Shown: positions 36,207 through 45,110, numbered from the stretch's first letter. The stretch: 45,110 bases of DNA from Pseudomonadota bacterium (GCA_021798795.1 JAJZBR010000004.1:1-45110), one strand, 5' to 3'. The notes: generated by a model not told the origin, from the letters alone. A program made the numbers and translations.

Positions 36207-37570
36207 CCGTAGTCATCGCAATTGTATCCTTCATCGTTGCCATTGGCATCCTGATCACCGTGCACGAGTTTGGGCACTTCTGGATGGCCCGGCGGCTGCA
36301 TGTGCGCGTTTTGCGATTTTCGATCGGGTTTGGCCGCCCATTTTGGCTGCGGCGAGTGGGTACGACCCATGGTGATCCCTGGGAACTGGCTTTGGCACCC
36401 ATCCCTTTGGGGGGGTATGTGAAGATGCTCGATGGTCGTGAGGGCCCCATTCCTCCAGGCGATGAACCGCGAGCATTCGATCACCAGTCGATCGGCAAAC
36501 GATCACTGATCGTTCTGGCTGGACCCCTGACCAACCTTCTTTTTGCTGTGGCAGCCCTTGCCGTTGTGTTTGCCGTGGGCTTTCCTGCCGTGCGTCCGGT
36601 TCTGGGTCCGGTACCCGCTGGTTCCTATGTTGCACGCGCCCATCTCCACAGTGGAGATGTGATTCTCGCAGTCAACGGGCATCCTTCCGTAAACTGGGGC
36701 GCGGTTGCACTTGATTTCGTAGGCGCCCTCATGCGAACGCATGTGATTCGGATCCAATACCGTTCACGAAAGGGTCAGGATCTGACGACATTCATGCATA
36801 TTCAGAACCGCCGTCCGTTCACCGTGCCGGGTCATCTGCTCAAGCGGCTGGGATTCAAGCCGGGCATCCCTGGCTTCCCTGCCGTGATCCGGAAAGTTTT
36901 GCCTGATACCCCTGCGCGCGCGGCCGGGCTCGTACCGGGTGACCGGATCGTCTCAATTGCAGGAGTGAAAATAACGGATTTTCACGCGCTTGCAACATTC
37001 ATCGAAAACCATCCGGGTGCACAGGTCAAGCTCGCCTGGCTCGATCGAGGCAAGGTGCTTGCCCGAACGGTGACCTTGGGCATGCACCGAATACAGGGTC
37101 GGCAAATGGGTTTTCTGGGTGTCGAGGCGGCTTTGCCCAAGGGTTATGTAAAGAACTTTATCGTACAGGTCCGGGATTCCCCCCCTCAAGCCTTGATCCA
37201 TGCGCTCCGTTACACCGTACGGGTCTCTTCACTCACGCTGAGCCTCCTCTACCACATGCTGATCGGCGAGGCTTCCTTGCGCAATATCAGCGGACCGATT
37301 CGGATCGCACAGTATGCGGGAGCAACCGCTCAATCGGGTTGGGTATCGTTTTTATCATTTCTTGCGATTGTGAGCATCAGTCTCGGTCTTTTCAATCTTC
37401 TACCCATTCCAATCCTTGATGGCGGTCATCTCCTGTATTATGTGATCGAGGTTCTGCAACGCAAGCCCTTGTCTGCCCGAGCGGAATGGGTTGGCCAACA
37501 GATCGGAATCGGTTTGCTGGTATTGGTCATGGGGCTCGCGTTTTATAACGATCTCGTTCACCTGTTTTAG
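36203..37570 (+). CDS. rseP: RseP site-2 intramembrane zinc protease
   Basis: This 455-residue inner-membrane protease has HEFGH at 21-25 (His21, Glu22, His25), two tandem PDZ-like domains (~115-310) and the C-terminal LDGGH motif. It cleaves RseA-type anti-sigma factors and signal-peptide remnants in the sigma-E envelope stress response. GGGAG sits 9 bases before the ATG. It is followed by bamA after 16 bases. Confidence 0.97.
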   Translation: MTVVIAIVSFIVAIGILITVHEFGHFWMARRLHVRVLRFSIGFGRPFWLRRVGTTHGDPWELALAPIPLGGYVKMLDGREGPIPPGDEPRAFDHQSIGKRSLIVLAGPLTNLLFAVAALAVVFAVGFPAVRPVLGPVPAGSYVARAHLHSGDVILAVNGHPSVNWGAVALDFVGALMRTHVIRIQYRSRKGQDLTTFMHIQNRRPFTVPGHLLKRLGFKPGIPGFPAVIRKVLPDTPARAAGLVPGDRIVSIAGVKITDFHALATFIENHPGAQVKLAWLDRGKVLARTVTLGMHRIQGRQMGFLGVEAALPKGYVKNFIVQVRDSPPQALIHALRYTVRVSSLTLSLLYHMLIGEASLRNISGPIRIAQYAGATAQSGWVSFLSFLAIVSISLGLFNLLPIPILDGGHLLYYVIEVLQRKPLSARAEWVGQQIGIGLLVLVMGLAFYNDLVHLF

Positions 37571-37586
37571 ATTCGAGGAGAATCTT

Positions 37587-39968
37587 TTGCGTAACTTATC
37601 CCGCTGCGGCGGCTTGGTTTTGGTCTTGGTCTGTTGCATGGCAACGGTCAGTGCCAAACCCCAGGCCTCCTTCACGGTTCGACGAATCGTTTTTGAGGGT
37701 CTCCATCGTATTTCACGCGGGACGGCGCTGGATTATCTGCCGATCTCAGTAGGGGAGCGGCTGGATCCGTCACTCATACGGTCGGCCATCCGTGCGCTCT
37801 ACCGCACCGGTTTTTTCCGGTCCGTGACGATGCGGAGAAATCAACATACGTTAGTGATTCAAGTCAGTGAGCGTCCCTCGATCGCCCGGTTCTCATTTGT
37901 CGGTAATCACGCCATTTCCAAGAAAAACCTGCGCCATGCACTGGACCAGGCTGGGCTGGTCAAGGGACGAATCTTCGACCGGTCTGTTCTTGATGAAATC
38001 CGGCAGTCGCTTTTCGACCAATACTATAGCCACGGGAAGTATGGAGCCCGGATCGAGACGCACATTCATCACCTCGACCGAAACCGGGTCAGCATTCACG
38101 TGCGGGTCCATGAAGGACAGACGGCTCGCATTCGTGCGATTAATATTGTCGGCAATCACCATTTTTCCGGATCGACGTTGCGCGGACTTTTCAAGCTTCA
38201 AGTTCCCGGGTGGTTTACCTGGTTGACCGGTGGCGACAAGTATGAACGTGAAAAGTTGGTTGGGTCACTGGAACGATTGCGGTCTTTTTACGAGGATCAG
38301 GGTTATGCCAACTTTCACCTGAACTCAGTCCAGGTTGCCTTGTCACCTACGCTGCGCGGGGTCTATATCACGGTCAATCTGCACGAAGGAACCATTTACC
38401 GGGTAACCCATGTTCGGCTTGCCGGGCGGTTGATTCTCCCCGCGTCGGTTCTCATGCATGCCATACAAGTGCAGCGCAACCGGACTTTTTCGATGCAGAC
38501 GGCAACGGCGTCTGCCCAGCGCATGACGACACTGCTCGGAAACGAGGGTTACGCATTTGCCAAGGTGCGACCTATCCCGAGGCTCAACCATGTGACCCAT
38601 ACCGCGGTGATCATCTTCTTCGTGCGTCCCGGGCAAAGGGTTTATGTGCACCGCATTTATTTTCATGGCATCACGGGTACCAACGAGAAGGTTTTTCTTG
38701 AGAATATGCGTCAGTTGGAGGGGACCTGGCTATCGACCCGAGCCGTCAAGCTTTCCAAGCTTCTCATTCAGCGCCTGCCTTTCGTGAAACAGGTCTCGAT
38801 CAAGCCGGTGCGGATACCGGGCTCCCCGGACGAGGTCAACGTCAACGTCAATGTCCGTGAGCGGCGTTCGGGAACGGCGAACGTGGAGCTGGGTTACGGT
38901 CAGGGTGAAGGGCTCATCATCGGAGGGCAGATCGCCCTTTCGAACTTTCTCGGATCCGGACGGCTCCTGTCGCTCAATGCCAATCGCTATCCCTATCAAA
39001 CCACCTACAGTGCGACCTACACGAACCCCTATTTCACGCTGGACAACGTGAGTGAAACACTGACCGCGTTTTACGACCAAAGCCAGGGATTCAATGCCTA
39101 TGCGCAAACGTTCAGCACGACGAGCTATGGATTTTCCCTGTCTTACGCTTTTCCGCTGTCGACGTTCGCAAGCTACTACCTTGGTTTCACGACCAGCCAT
39201 AACAACCTCTTGACCAACTGCACGAGTCCGCCGATCTATTTTGATTTTGCCTTAAATCCGGCCAATGGGAACCCCTATACCGTCACGTCAGACTGCACGA
39301 CACCCGATGCAAACAACGTCCTGGTCGATTTGCCGGGGATCCGATACAACAACCTTGAGTTGGATACGGGGCTCGTCTACGACGATCGCAATCGCTATAT
39401 CCTGGCAACAGAAGGGACGCGTCAGAAACTGGGACTCCAAGTCGGTGTTTCCCCCGGGCAACTCCATTACTACATCCTCAACTTCCACAGTCAGGATCAC
39501 GTTCCGCTTTTTGCGGGGTTCGGGTACGCTCTGAATGCCCAGGTCGAGATGGGCAAGCCTTATGGGAACACCCCGATTTATCCGGTCCTCCTCAACTTCT
39601 TCGGGGGGGGGCCGTATTCGGTCCGTGGCTACCAGTCCTATACGCTCGGACCGAGGACCCCGAGCGGGGTCCCGGTTGGTGGCGCGATGCTCGCCTATGC
39701 CCAAAACGCGCTGGTTCTTCCGCAGTTCTTCGGCCATCATTTGCCGGGTGAGGCACCCAACTATCAGGTCAGTCTGTTCGTGGATGTTGGGAACGTATTT
39801 GCCAGCCCAAGCGATTTCAATATCCATGACCTGCGTGCTTCCGCGGGCATCAACCTGACCTGGCTCACACCACTCGGCGCGATCCGCTTCAGCTGGGCCA
39901 AACCGCTCAATCCGCAACCGAATGACCTCTTGAGCTATTTCCAGTTTGCCTTGGGATCGTATTTTTGA
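37587..39968 (+). CDS. bamA: Outer-membrane protein assembly factor BamA
   Basis: This 793-residue protein has a signal peptide (ending ATVSA at ~22), five POTRA domains (~25-420) and a 16-stranded barrel with the family GGPYSVRGY lid loop and a C-terminal aromatic (GSYF). It inserts outer-membrane proteins. The start is TTG 37587, fixed by GAGGAG 6 bases upstream and by the signal peptide; the upstream open frame lies in rseP. A nine-base G tract (39603-39611) precedes the VRGY motif. Two cysteines (about 545 and 570) lie in one predicted extracellular loop. Confidence 0.96.
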   Translation: MRNLSRCGGLVLVLVCCMATVSAKPQASFTVRRIVFEGLHRISRGTALDYLPISVGERLDPSLIRSAIRALYRTGFFRSVTMRRNQHTLVIQVSERPSIARFSFVGNHAISKKNLRHALDQAGLVKGRIFDRSVLDEIRQSLFDQYYSHGKYGARIETHIHHLDRNRVSIHVRVHEGQTARIRAINIVGNHHFSGSTLRGLFKLQVPGWFTWLTGGDKYEREKLVGSLERLRSFYEDQGYANFHLNSVQVALSPTLRGVYITVNLHEGTIYRVTHVRLAGRLILPASVLMHAIQVQRNRTFSMQTATASAQRMTTLLGNEGYAFAKVRPIPRLNHVTHTAVIIFFVRPGQRVYVHRIYFHGITGTNEKVFLENMRQLEGTWLSTRAVKLSKLLIQRLPFVKQVSIKPVRIPGSPDEVNVNVNVRERRSGTANVELGYGQGEGLIIGGQIALSNFLGSGRLLSLNANRYPYQTTYSATYTNPYFTLDNVSETLTAFYDQSQGFNAYAQTFSTTSYGFSLSYAFPLSTFASYYLGFTTSHNNLLTNCTSPPIYFDFALNPANGNPYTVTSDCTTPDANNVLVDLPGIRYNNLELDTGLVYDDRNRYILATEGTRQKLGLQVGVSPGQLHYYILNFHSQDHVPLFAGFGYALNAQVEMGKPYGNTPIYPVLLNFFGGGPYSVRGYQSYTLGPRTPSGVPVGGAMLAYAQNALVLPQFFGHHLPGEAPNYQVSLFVDVGNVFASPSDFNIHDLRASAGINLTWLTPLGAIRFSWAKPLNPQPNDLLSYFQFALGSYF
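39603..39611 (+). repeat. Poly-G tract (G9) in bamA
   Basis: Nine consecutive Gs encode FFGGGP just before the conserved SVRGY motif. The reading frame is intact. Confidence 0.92.
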
Positions 39969-40066
39969 GCCCTCCCGATGGATATCGTGATTTTTCTTTG
40001 CGTCTCAAGAGTGATTCCGTTATGATTCCGAAACGATTCCACCAGACCGCCAACATGAGAGAACCG

Positions 40067-40639
40067 ATGATCTACGACCGTATCAAACGCCTTGCCTTGA
40101 GTTGGACGTGGGGGATGGGATTTCTTCTCATCGGGTGGATCGGTGGGGCTATTCCGAATGCGAATGCGACGTCCATCCGGCTGGGTTACGTCAACCTCGG
40201 AGTTTTACTTCGAGAAATGCCACAATCGAAAGCCGCCGAGCTCAAGCTGAATCAAGACCTTGCAGCTCAAAAGCAGCGTCTCACTAAAAGTGAGGCGGTG
40301 ATCCAGGCGATGCAACACAAACTGCATAATCCCACCGATCATCTGTCTCTTCTCAGTCGCATGGAGGATCAGCAGCGGCTCAATACGCTCGAAAACAGTT
40401 ATCGGATGAGCGAAGAACAGTATTCGGAAGACTTCAGTCTGGCGCGAAACCAGGCACTGGCAAACCTGCAGCGACTGGCCATTCGAGCCATTCACGCCTA
40501 TGCACTTGAGCATCATTTCACGCTGGTAGTGGGCAATGACGTGTTTTTTGCAGACCCCTCGCTAAACATCACACCGCATGTTTTGGCTCGCCTCAAGGCG
40601 CTCTATGCGGCACATGGCGCAACCCCACAGTCCAGATGA
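40067..40639 (+). CDS. skp: Skp/OmpH-family periplasmic chaperone
   Basis: The 190-residue product has a signal peptide ending near IPNANA (~34) and then the OmpH pattern: a short strand (RLGYVNLGVLL), two long coiled-coil helices (~45-140) and a return strand (TLVVGNDVFFADPSLNIT). Skp holds unfolded outer-membrane proteins for BamA, the gene just upstream. The start is uncertain among TTG 39965 and ATGs at 40022, 40055 and 40067; 40067 gives the most typical signal peptide. Confidence 0.88.
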   Translation: MIYDRIKRLALSWTWGMGFLLIGWIGGAIPNANATSIRLGYVNLGVLLREMPQSKAAELKLNQDLAAQKQRLTKSEAVIQAMQHKLHNPTDHLSLLSRMEDQQRLNTLENSYRMSEEQYSEDFSLARNQALANLQRLAIRAIHAYALEHHFTLVVGNDVFFADPSLNITPHVLARLKALYAAHGATPQSR

Positions 40640-40648
40640 GATCTCCGG

Positions 40649-41668
40649 ATGGCAATTACACTCGAGGACCTGGCGAAACATCTCGAACTTTCCGTCTTCG
40701 GCGATGCCTGGGTGGAGATCACACACGTTGCACCGCTCGATAAGGCTCGGGACGGAGCGCTCGCATTTCTGACGAATCGGCATTATCGGCGCTACCTGGC
40801 TACAACGGGCGCGAGTGCCGTGATACTTACCGCTGACGACTTGCCCTTCTGTCGAACCAACGCTCTCGTCAGCCCCAATCCAGCCTTGACCTACAGCCGT
40901 GCGGTCAGGCTCCTCACTCCGGAGGTATCCCTCGCGGCGGGGATTCACCCGAGCGCAGTCGTGTCCCCGCTGGCAAAGATTGATCCCTCCAGCAGGATCG
41001 GCGCACAGGTGGTCGTTGACGAAGCGGTCGTGGTTGAAGCCGGATGCGATGTGGGCCCGGGCTCCTATCTCGCACGGGGAGCGTGGATTGGAGAAGGCAC
41101 GAGGCTGGTTGCAAGGGTTTTCATTGGACACGATGTCAAAGTGGGACGGAACTGCTTGATTCAGCCTGGTGCCGCCATCGGCGGCGATGGCTTTGGGTTT
41201 GCGCGGGACCAGCAAGCGTGGGAACGGATTCCCCAACTCGGAACCGTTCGGATCGGGGATCGGGTCGAGATCGGATCAAATACCTGCATTGATCGGGGCG
41301 CACTTGAGGATACAATCATTGAAGAGGGCGTCAAGCTCGATAATCTGATCCAGATTGGCCATAACGTACGGATCGGTGCACACACGATCGTTGCGGGCAG
41401 TACCGGTATTGCCGGCAGCACGAAAATTGGAGCCTGTTGCCAGATCGGCGGCATGGTCGGGATCGTAGGCCACATCGAAATCGCGGATCATGTAACGATC
41501 ACCGGGCGCTCGATGGTCGCCCGGTCCATTCATACTCCAGGCATCTATTCTGGAGGTATGCCCAGCGATCATGCTGCACGTTGGCGCCGCAATACTGCAC
41601 GCTTCAGGCAATTGGACGAGATGGCCGACCGTCTCCACATTATTGAGAAAACTCTGGAGAAGGATTGA
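40649..41668 (+). CDS. lpxD: UDP-3-O-acylglucosamine N-acyltransferase
   Basis: This 339-residue left-handed beta-helix enzyme adds the second acyl chain in lipid A synthesis. The N-terminal uridine-binding domain (AFLTNRHYRRYL) is followed by hexapeptide repeats (~95-300) including IGHDVKVGRNC and NLIQIGHNVRIG with the catalytic His, and a C-terminal helix. The stop overlaps the fabZ start by one base. Confidence 0.97.
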   Translation: MAITLEDLAKHLELSVFGDAWVEITHVAPLDKARDGALAFLTNRHYRRYLATTGASAVILTADDLPFCRTNALVSPNPALTYSRAVRLLTPEVSLAAGIHPSAVVSPLAKIDPSSRIGAQVVVDEAVVVEAGCDVGPGSYLARGAWIGEGTRLVARVFIGHDVKVGRNCLIQPGAAIGGDGFGFARDQQAWERIPQLGTVRIGDRVEIGSNTCIDRGALEDTIIEEGVKLDNLIQIGHNVRIGAHTIVAGSTGIAGSTKIGACCQIGGMVGIVGHIEIADHVTITGRSMVARSIHTPGIYSGGMPSDHAARWRRNTARFRQLDEMADRLHIIEKTLEKD

Positions 41669-42126
41669 TGATGTTGAATATTTCACCCGACATTAACGGT
41701 ATTTTGGAACAGATTCCGCATCGTTATCCGTTCCTTCTGGTTGACCGCATCATTGAGTGCACGGGTGGCGAGAAGGTCGTGGGTATCAAAAATGTCACTT
41801 ATAACGAGTGGTTTTTCCCGGGTCACTTCCCCGATCACCCGGTCATGCCGGGCGTTCTGATTCTGGAATCAATGGCACAGTGCACCGGGGTTCTCATTTA
41901 TGCAACCCAGGGCGGCAAACCCTGCAACCGTACCTTTTACTATCTGGCCGGGATTGACAACGCGCGTTTTAAGAACGCGGTCATCCCGGGTGATCAACTG
42001 GTCATGACGCTCCGGATCATGCGACATGTCAAGGACATCTGGAAATTCAGCGGCAAGGCGGAAGTGAACGGACGATTGGTTGCCGAGGCAGATTTCCTTT
42101 GTGCAACGAAGGAGGTTGACGCGTGA
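41668..42126 (+). CDS. fabZ: 3-hydroxyacyl-ACP dehydratase FabZ
   Basis: This ~152-residue hotdog-fold dehydratase has the catalytic His in GHFPDHPVMPGVLILESMAQ (written here GHFPDHPVMPGV, ILESMAQ) with its Glu, and IPHRYPFLLVDRI at the N terminus. It supplies acyl chains and competes with LpxA for hydroxymyristoyl-ACP. Adjacent ATGs at 41668 and 41671 are both plausible after GGAGAAGG. The stop overlaps the lpxA GTG. Confidence 0.97.
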   Translation: MMLNISPDINGILEQIPHRYPFLLVDRIIECTGGEKVVGIKNVTYNEWFFPGHFPDHPVMPGVLILESMAQCTGVLIYATQGGKPCNRTFYYLAGIDNARFKNAVIPGDQLVMTLRIMRHVKDIWKFSGKAEVNGRLVAEADFLCATKEVDA

Positions 42127-42893
42127 TTGATGAACGAGCGATCGTTCATTCTGATGCCCAGGTCGATCCACGCGCCAAAATTGGACCCTTTGCAGTGATC
42201 GGGGCAGATGTTGAAATCGGCCCAGATACTGAAATTGGCTCCCATGCTGTCATTGAAGGTCCTACCCGGATCGGCGCTTCAAACCGCATTTTTTCTTTTG
42301 CATCGATTGGGGGGGACCCCCAGGATAAAAAGTACCATGGAGAACGGACCTGGCTCATCATCGGTAATCACAATACGATTCGCGAATATACGACCATCAA
42401 CCGGGGGACGGTTCAGGGCGGCGGGCAGACCGTGATCGGTGACGGCAACTGGATCATGGCTTATGTACACGTGGCACATGATTGTCTGATCGGAAACCAT
42501 ACCATCATAGCGAATGGATCTGCCTTGGCCGGGCATGTCGTGATCGACGATCATGTGGGCATCGGTGCGTTCGCAAAAATATACCAGTTTACCCATGTTG
42601 GCTGCCATGCCTTCATCGGATTTGACAGTGGCGTTACACAGGATGTTCCTCCTTACGTCACCGTTTCCGGAACACCCGCGGAACCACATGGAATCAACAG
42701 CGAGGGGCTCCGGCGAAGAGGTTTTGCACCCCCCCAGATGCGCATCATCAAAGAAACGTATCGTATTCTCTATCGCCGCAATCTCATGCTGGAGGAAGCA
42801 CGCAGCCAGATCGCGAAGCTCGCAGCCGAGCATCCCGAACTTGCGCCCGTAGTTGAACTGATCCGGTCTTCGAAGCGTGGTATCGTACGTTGA
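42123..42893 (+). CDS. lpxA: UDP-N-acetylglucosamine acyltransferase
   Basis: This 256-residue beta-helix enzyme catalyses the first step of lipid A synthesis. It has IGPFAVIGADVEIG repeats, the catalytic His in VHVAHDC, a GVTQDVPPYVTVSG segment and a C-terminal helical domain (GFAPPQMRIIKETY). The GTG start overlaps the fabZ stop (GTGA). Confidence 0.97.
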   Translation: MIDERAIVHSDAQVDPRAKIGPFAVIGADVEIGPDTEIGSHAVIEGPTRIGASNRIFSFASIGGDPQDKKYHGERTWLIIGNHNTIREYTTINRGTVQGGGQTVIGDGNWIMAYVHVAHDCLIGNHTIIANGSALAGHVVIDDHVGIGAFAKIYQFTHVGCHAFIGFDSGVTQDVPPYVTVSGTPAEPHGINSEGLRRRGFAPPQMRIIKETYRILYRRNLMLEEARSQIAKLAAEHPELAPVVELIRSSKRGIVR

Positions 42894-42894
42894 G

Positions 42895-44061
42895 ATGCCG
42901 AGAATTGTATTTAGCATTGGCGAGCTGTCCGGAGATATCCTGGCTGCAAGCGTCCTCGAACACCTGAGAAAACTCCATCCGGACCTGGCGTGCTCGGCGG
43001 TTGCGGGTCCCGCGCTTCGCAAGGCTGGGTGCGAGATGCTGCTTCCGGTTGAGGATCTTTCCGTCTCAGGGTTGACCGAGGTGGTGCGACACCTGCCGCG
43101 GTTGTGGCGTTTGCGCCGCGAGCTGATCCGGGGGGTATTGGATCAGAAACCAGACCTTTTTCTGGGAGTGGATGCGCCGGATTTTAATCTCGGTCTGGAA
43201 CGGATCTTGAGACAGCGTGGCGTGCGGACCGTACATCTGGTGAGCCCGAGCGTGTGGGCGTGGCGTCCCCAAAGAGTTCGCCAGGTTGCCCGAGCCACGG
43301 ATACTCTTTTTTGTCTTTTCCCATTCGAACCAGCCTATTACCAGGATACCGGCGTTCATGCTCACTTCGTGGGCCATCCGCTGGCGGACCGCCTGAAGCC
43401 ACTCGGCAACGTTCGCCAGGCTCGCGCAGCACTCGGATTGGATCCCGATCGGGTTACGGTTGCTATTTTGCCCGGTAGCCGTCTGCATGAGCTCGAGAAT
43501 CTCGGAAGCAGCATGATGCAGGCAGCAAGGCGAGTCCAGGAGAGCATCGGTCCGGTTCAGTTTTTGCTACCGATTGCACAGGCGGCATACCGCCCCATGC
43601 TCGAAGCGCTTTGGAGGCAACACGGCCCCAATCAGCCACTCACGCTGATCGATCGGGATGGGCCGGCCGCATTGGCCCTCTCCGATGCCGCCTGGGTTGC
43701 ATCCGGAACCGCAACTCTGGAAGGCCTGCTGGTCGGCTGCCCGATGGTCGTCGCCTACCGTGTTTCGGCCACGAGCGCCCTGCTTGCGAGAAGCCTGCTC
43801 GGCCTCAATGTGAAATGGGTCTCCATACCCAACCTCCTGGCTGGCGAACGCCTGGTTCCGGAATGCCTGCAAGCGCGAGTCCAGCCCCAGGTACTGGCTG
43901 ACACCCTGATGGATCTCCTTCGCAACCCCGAAACGGTGAAAATGACACGAGCTCGTTTTCTCGATTTGGCTCATCGGCTGCGCTGCAACTTTGGACAGAC
44001 ACTCGCCTCGGAACTGGACCGGATCCTGCCTTTTCAGCGACGAGAAGGAGGTGTCGGCTGA
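42895..44061 (+). CDS. lpxB: Lipid-A-disaccharide synthase
   Basis: This 388-residue GT19 glycosyltransferase condenses UDP-diacylglucosamine with lipid X. It has an N-terminal GELSGDILAA loop, SPSVWAWRPQRV, the LPGSRLHELE motif and ASGTATLEGLL. The ATG at 42895 is next to the lpxA stop; a GTG at 42877 is an alternative. Confidence 0.97.
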   Translation: MPRIVFSIGELSGDILAASVLEHLRKLHPDLACSAVAGPALRKAGCEMLLPVEDLSVSGLTEVVRHLPRLWRLRRELIRGVLDQKPDLFLGVDAPDFNLGLERILRQRGVRTVHLVSPSVWAWRPQRVRQVARATDTLFCLFPFEPAYYQDTGVHAHFVGHPLADRLKPLGNVRQARAALGLDPDRVTVAILPGSRLHELENLGSSMMQAARRVQESIGPVQFLLPIAQAAYRPMLEALWRQHGPNQPLTLIDRDGPAALALSDAAWVASGTATLEGLLVGCPMVVAYRVSATSALLARSLLGLNVKWVSIPNLLAGERLVPECLQARVQPQVLADTLMDLLRNPETVKMTRARFLDLAHRLRCNFGQTLASELDRILPFQRREGGVG

Positions 44062-44663
44062 TGGCGGGTTCCAATCGAGCAGAGTGGGCTGGGGTGGATG
44101 AAGTCGGTCGTGGACCGCTTGCGGGACCCTTGGTTGCCGCAGCGGTCTGGCTCGTACCCGATCATGGCATACAAGGTCTCCGGGATTCCAAGCAGTTGAG
44201 TCCCGCCCAAAGGAAAGCATTGTCCGCCAAGATCCACTCTGCGTCTCGAGCGATTGCGATTGTCACGATTTCGCCTGAGGACATCGATCGCCTGAATATC
44301 CATCGCGCCACGCTTTGGGCCATGCAGCAGGCGGCAGAGGCGCTGATCCCGGTCCCGCCCGGTGTTTTGGTCGATGGTCTTTTCGCTCCAACCCTGTCGA
44401 TTGCGGTCCATGCCCATATACGAGCCGACGAAACAGACCCGCCCGTGAGCGCCGCCTCCATCGTTGCCAAACACTACCGGGATCAACTGATGATCGGCTA
44501 TGAACGCGCTTATCCGGGATACGGCTTTTCCCGACACAAGGGGTATCCCACGGCGGTGCATCTCGCGGCTCTCGATTCACTCGGACCCTGTGCCATTCAT
44601 CGCAAAAGCTTTGCACCTGTGGCGGCCCGGATCGAAGAGAGCAGGCAGGCGAGGGGTTCGTGA
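44061..44663 (+). CDS. rnhB: Ribonuclease HII
   Basis: This 200-residue type 2 RNase H cuts RNA in RNA-DNA hybrids, including single ribonucleotides. It has the GVDEVGRGPLAGP motif (D13/E14), LRDSKQLSPAQR, SAASIVAKHYRD and GYGFSRHKGYPT. A strong AAGGAGG lies before the ATG, which overlaps the lpxB stop by one base; its own stop overlaps the dnaE start. Confidence 0.97.
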   Translation: MAGSNRAEWAGVDEVGRGPLAGPLVAAAVWLVPDHGIQGLRDSKQLSPAQRKALSAKIHSASRAIAIVTISPEDIDRLNIHRATLWAMQQAAEALIPVPPGVLVDGLFAPTLSIAVHAHIRADETDPPVSAASIVAKHYRDQLMIGYERAYPGYGFSRHKGYPTAVHLAALDSLGPCAIHRKSFAPVAARIEESRQARGS

Positions 44664-45110
44664 TGCGGCCGTTCATTCACCTTGGCGTGCACACGGAATA
44701 CTCGCTTGAGGATAGTGTCGTTCAGATCCCCGATCTGATTGCGCGTGTCAAGACCCTGGGCATGAATGCCGTCGGGTTGACCGATCATAACAATCTCTTT
44801 GGTGCAGTCAAGTTTTTTGAGCAGGCTGTGGCTGCCGGAATCAAACCGATCATCGGTGCCCAGCTGACATTGGCCCGGCCCGCACCCCTCAAGGGATCCG
44901 AGCGCGTCGTCATGCTCTGTAAAAACCGAACCGGTTATACCCATCTCTGTCAGCTTCTGAGTAACCGCATGGGTTCAGGCGGCGGCATGGGCGGAGCGAT
45001 TCCGCGTGCCCGGTTGCTGGATACCAGAAAGGACGGTCTGATTCTGATTTTTGGCCCCGACAGCGAAGTCGGGCGACTCCTTCTTCTGGAACAGCCCAAT
45101 GCGGCCCGGG
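44663..45110 (+). CDS. dnaE: DNA polymerase III alpha subunit, N-terminal part (3' end outside window)
   Basis: The first ~149 residues are open to the window end. They match the PHP domain of DnaE: FIHLGVHTEYSLEDS, GMNAVGLTDHNNLFGAVKF and AGIKPIIGAQL. The ATG overlaps the rnhB stop (TGATG). rnhB-dnaE after lpxB is a conserved order. Confidence 0.93.
   Translation, partial: MRPFIHLGVHTEYSLEDSVVQIPDLIARVKTLGMNAVGLTDHNNLFGAVKFFEQAVAAGIKPIIGAQLTLARPAPLKGSERVVMLCKNRTGYTHLCQLLSNRMGSGGGMGGAIPRARLLDTRKDGLILIFGPDSEVGRLLLLEQPNAAR

Noticed and set aside
42279-43022. 247-residue minus-strand open frame
   Set aside because: Antisense to lpxA and lpxB.
1-45110. CRISPR arrays, tRNA and rRNA genes, toxin-antitoxin or defence genes
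   Set aside because: No regularly spaced repeats, cloverleaf or rRNA-like segments, or recognised defence domains were seen anywhere in the window.

Overview
The window is chromosomal DNA of moderately high GC from a gammaproteobacterium or close relative. Evidence for this is the PEP synthase regulator beside a DUF1249 (YqiB-like) gene, the order rpsB-tsf-pyrH-frr-uppS-cdsA-rseP-bamA-skp-lpxD-fabZ-lpxA-lpxB-rnhB-dnaE, the succinylase-type dapCDE genes and Gram-negative envelope genes throughout. The species cannot be named from the sequence alone. Most of the window is housekeeping; the only obviously accessory stretch is about 8.8-10.4 kb.

Layout. 1-1330: end of kdpD and kdpE (potassium sensing). 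1448-3897: ppsR, a DUF1249 gene and an unrecognised coiled-coil protein. 4011-7363: tail-specific protease prc (minus) diverging from lipA (plus). 7399-8781: an exported TPR protein (minus). 8782-10442: a gene-poor stretch with a decayed IS256-family transposase. 10443-12269: exbB-exbD-tonB. 12382-13365: an aldo/keto reductase. 13503-16097: clpB (minus) with a sigma-32-like promoter. 16278-17420: dusA, overlapping the end of the convergent GTP-type PEP carboxykinase gene pckG. 19265-21851: yoaA/dinG-like helicase and tsaB.

21857-26554 is a phosphate-response block. A Pho-box-like site with a well-placed -10 precedes phoB-phoR. A strong terminator follows, then olsB-olsA (ornithine lipid synthesis), then phoU. 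Ornithine lipids replace phospholipids when phosphate is scarce, so sensor, regulator, membrane-remodelling enzymes and the PhoU brake lie together, without pstSCAB in the block. dsbB follows. 27061-31130 (minus) is map followed by dapC-dapD-dapE (lysine/diaminopimelate); glnD, often found between map and dapC, is not there.

31184-45110 is a long, tightly packed plus-strand supercluster for translation (rpsB, tsf, frr), UMP kinase, undecaprenyl and CDP-DAG synthesis, intramembrane proteolysis (rseP), outer-membrane assembly (bamA, skp), lipid A synthesis (lpxD, fabZ, lpxA, lpxB), rnhB and the start of dnaE. Most genes overlap by ATGA or TGATG, implying translational coupling. dxr, usually between cdsA and rseP, is absent; a 23-codon frame sits there and is joined to both neighbours by ATGA overlaps. 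Poly-G tracts of 8-10 bases lie inside tsf, cdsA, bamA and rpsB, and ribosomal protein S2 carries a C-terminal extension of about 95 residues.

No CRISPR array, tRNA, rRNA, intact mobile element or obvious new defence system was seen. The items most worth following up are the pho/ornithine-lipid block, the dxr gap with its micro-ORF, the poly-G tracts, and the IS256 scar between the TPR gene and the TonB operon.
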